Of a DNA stretch of 64,000 nucleotides, positions 63,653-64,000 are shown piece after piece. Both the position numbers and the translations under genes were made by a program. The first letter of the stretch is position 1. Each line of letters opens with the position of its first letter. The DNA comes from CAYMSF01 sp964392985 (GTDB taxonomy: Bacteria; Verrucomicrobiota; Lentisphaeria; Victivallales; Victivallaceae): NCBI GenBank assembly GCA_964392985.1, contig CAYMSF010000008.1:23124-87123 (forward strand), in the 5' to 3' direction. The notes under the pieces were generated by a model, which saw only the letters and a list, made by a program, of their open reading frames with translations, was not told the origin of the DNA and did no database searches.

Positions 63653-63983
63653 TTTCGCCCCCCTTGAACGGTTATAGTCTCAGCCTTATATCTATAAGTT
63701 TCCAACTTTTTCGCTAGTAACGGTAATATTTACGGTATATAATCGGTGCCATGCATAAGTTTTAGATCCTATTATGTTAAATATAATACAATTATAAAAA
63801 TATAACATAATTTTTACTCAACAAAATCAATCATTTATACATATTTTAGTGTAGAGTCCGATTATTATGATCTCTATTTTAAGTTTTTTGCGGTGGATTC
63901 TTTAGGCTGCTCTAGTGGCAAAGGAATATATTTTGTAAAATTGTGGGACATATAATAACGTGACTTCCTAGAGGTGGTGTAAT
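63653..63983. other. 331-bp AT-rich intergenic region
   Basis: Contains module copy C (63741-63831) for the minus-strand gene and, at its right end, GAGGTGG before a plus-strand ATG. No other recognisable signal. Confidence 0.5.
63741..63831. repeat. Intergenic promoter/leader module, copy C (diverged)
   Basis: CGGTGCC, TGCATAAGTTTT and later TTACTCAACAAAAT match copy B in order; the centre differs. On the minus strand it encodes MHGTDYIP then a stop. Confidence 0.65.
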
Positions 63984-64000
63984 ATGGAATATTATGCTCT
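63984..64000 (+). CDS. Possible start of a gene cut by the window end
   Basis: ATG at 63984 with GAGGTGG 6 bases upstream; five codons (MEYYA) are visible before the window ends. Product unknown. Confidence 0.35.

Noticed and set aside
1..64000. tRNA, rRNA, CRISPR, phage or complete IS elements
   Set aside because: Looked for T-loop words, regular short repeats and transposase motifs on both strands by eye; none found. A covariance-model scan would be decisive.

Overview
The window looks like a chromosomal segment of a Gram-negative PVC-group bacterium, most likely a member of Lentisphaerota (Victivallales-like). This placement is inference. It rests on a type II pseudopilin with the FTLIELLVVISIIAILAGLL leader and a CMNNLRQ-type continuation, a roughly 2000-residue secreted alpha-2-macroglobulin, a WaaG-like LPS core glucosyltransferase, an ExbB/ExbD/TonB set, a SpoIIE-type phosphatase and Flp pilins. 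I found no tRNA, rRNA, CRISPR array, phage module or complete insertion sequence.

Layout. 1-2.8 kb: a truncated SDR/thioester-reductase-like gene, an amidohydrolase, then on the minus strand a von Willebrand A protein followed by a 26-residue membrane peptide and an intrinsic terminator. 3-9 kb: the giant macroglobulin. 9.1-14.1 kb: a tight minus-strand run argD-argF-mntP-sdaA-araC. 14.4-18.1 kb: a sugar-isomerase-like gene and two unknown membrane proteins, an Rrf2 regulator with its promoter, and a ROK glucokinase. 18.4-25.1 kb: exbB-exbD-tonB, cysS, waaG-MFS and ogt. 25.2-28.9 kb: two secreted repeat proteins, a HEAT/zinc-finger/nuclease protein and a WYL regulator. 29-31.7 kb: a racemase-xerD-apbE operon. 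31.8-36 kb: a hybrid histidine kinase, panD, two Flp-type pilins and a 69-nt hairpin. 36-41.4 kb: trmH-nadK-coaB and a SpoIIE-type phosphatase coupled to a secreted unknown. 41.5-45.6 kb: promoter, FMN riboswitch and terminator, then ribBA-ribH-nusB-ftsY and a YggL-like protein. 45.7-46.4 kb: a GxxExxY gene between two copies of a hairpin-forming repeat. 46.4-52.8 kb: a double-domain esterase, a 163-bp MITE-like element, and a GT2-pseudopilin-solute-binding-protein operon. 53-57 kb: a ROK-type repressor, a Gfo/Idh oxidoreductase and a class III aminotransferase with terminator. 57-59.2 kb: a 273-bp inverted-repeat element overlapping the end of galU, then galU and a glucuronokinase-like GHMP kinase. 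59.2-64 kb: an accessory block of small secreted, lipoprotein and membrane genes with repeated intergenic modules and an exact-looking 30-bp direct repeat that duplicates the start of the GHMP kinase.

How genes work together. The rib genes and apbE make flavin and attach FMN to proteins. panD, coaB and nadK feed CoA and NADP synthesis. waaG, exbBD-tonB and the macroglobulin serve the envelope. The GHMP kinase with galU would convert glucuronate to UDP-glucuronate. The ROK-regulated pair at 54-57 kb looks like a catabolic or amino-sugar operon.

The parts least explained by known families are the 59-63 kb island with its duplicated gene start and MHGT(E/D)Y leader modules, the structured repeats at 45.7-46.4, 48.5 and 57.0 kb, the repeat-protein pair at 25-26 kb, and the 26-residue peptide at 2.0 kb.
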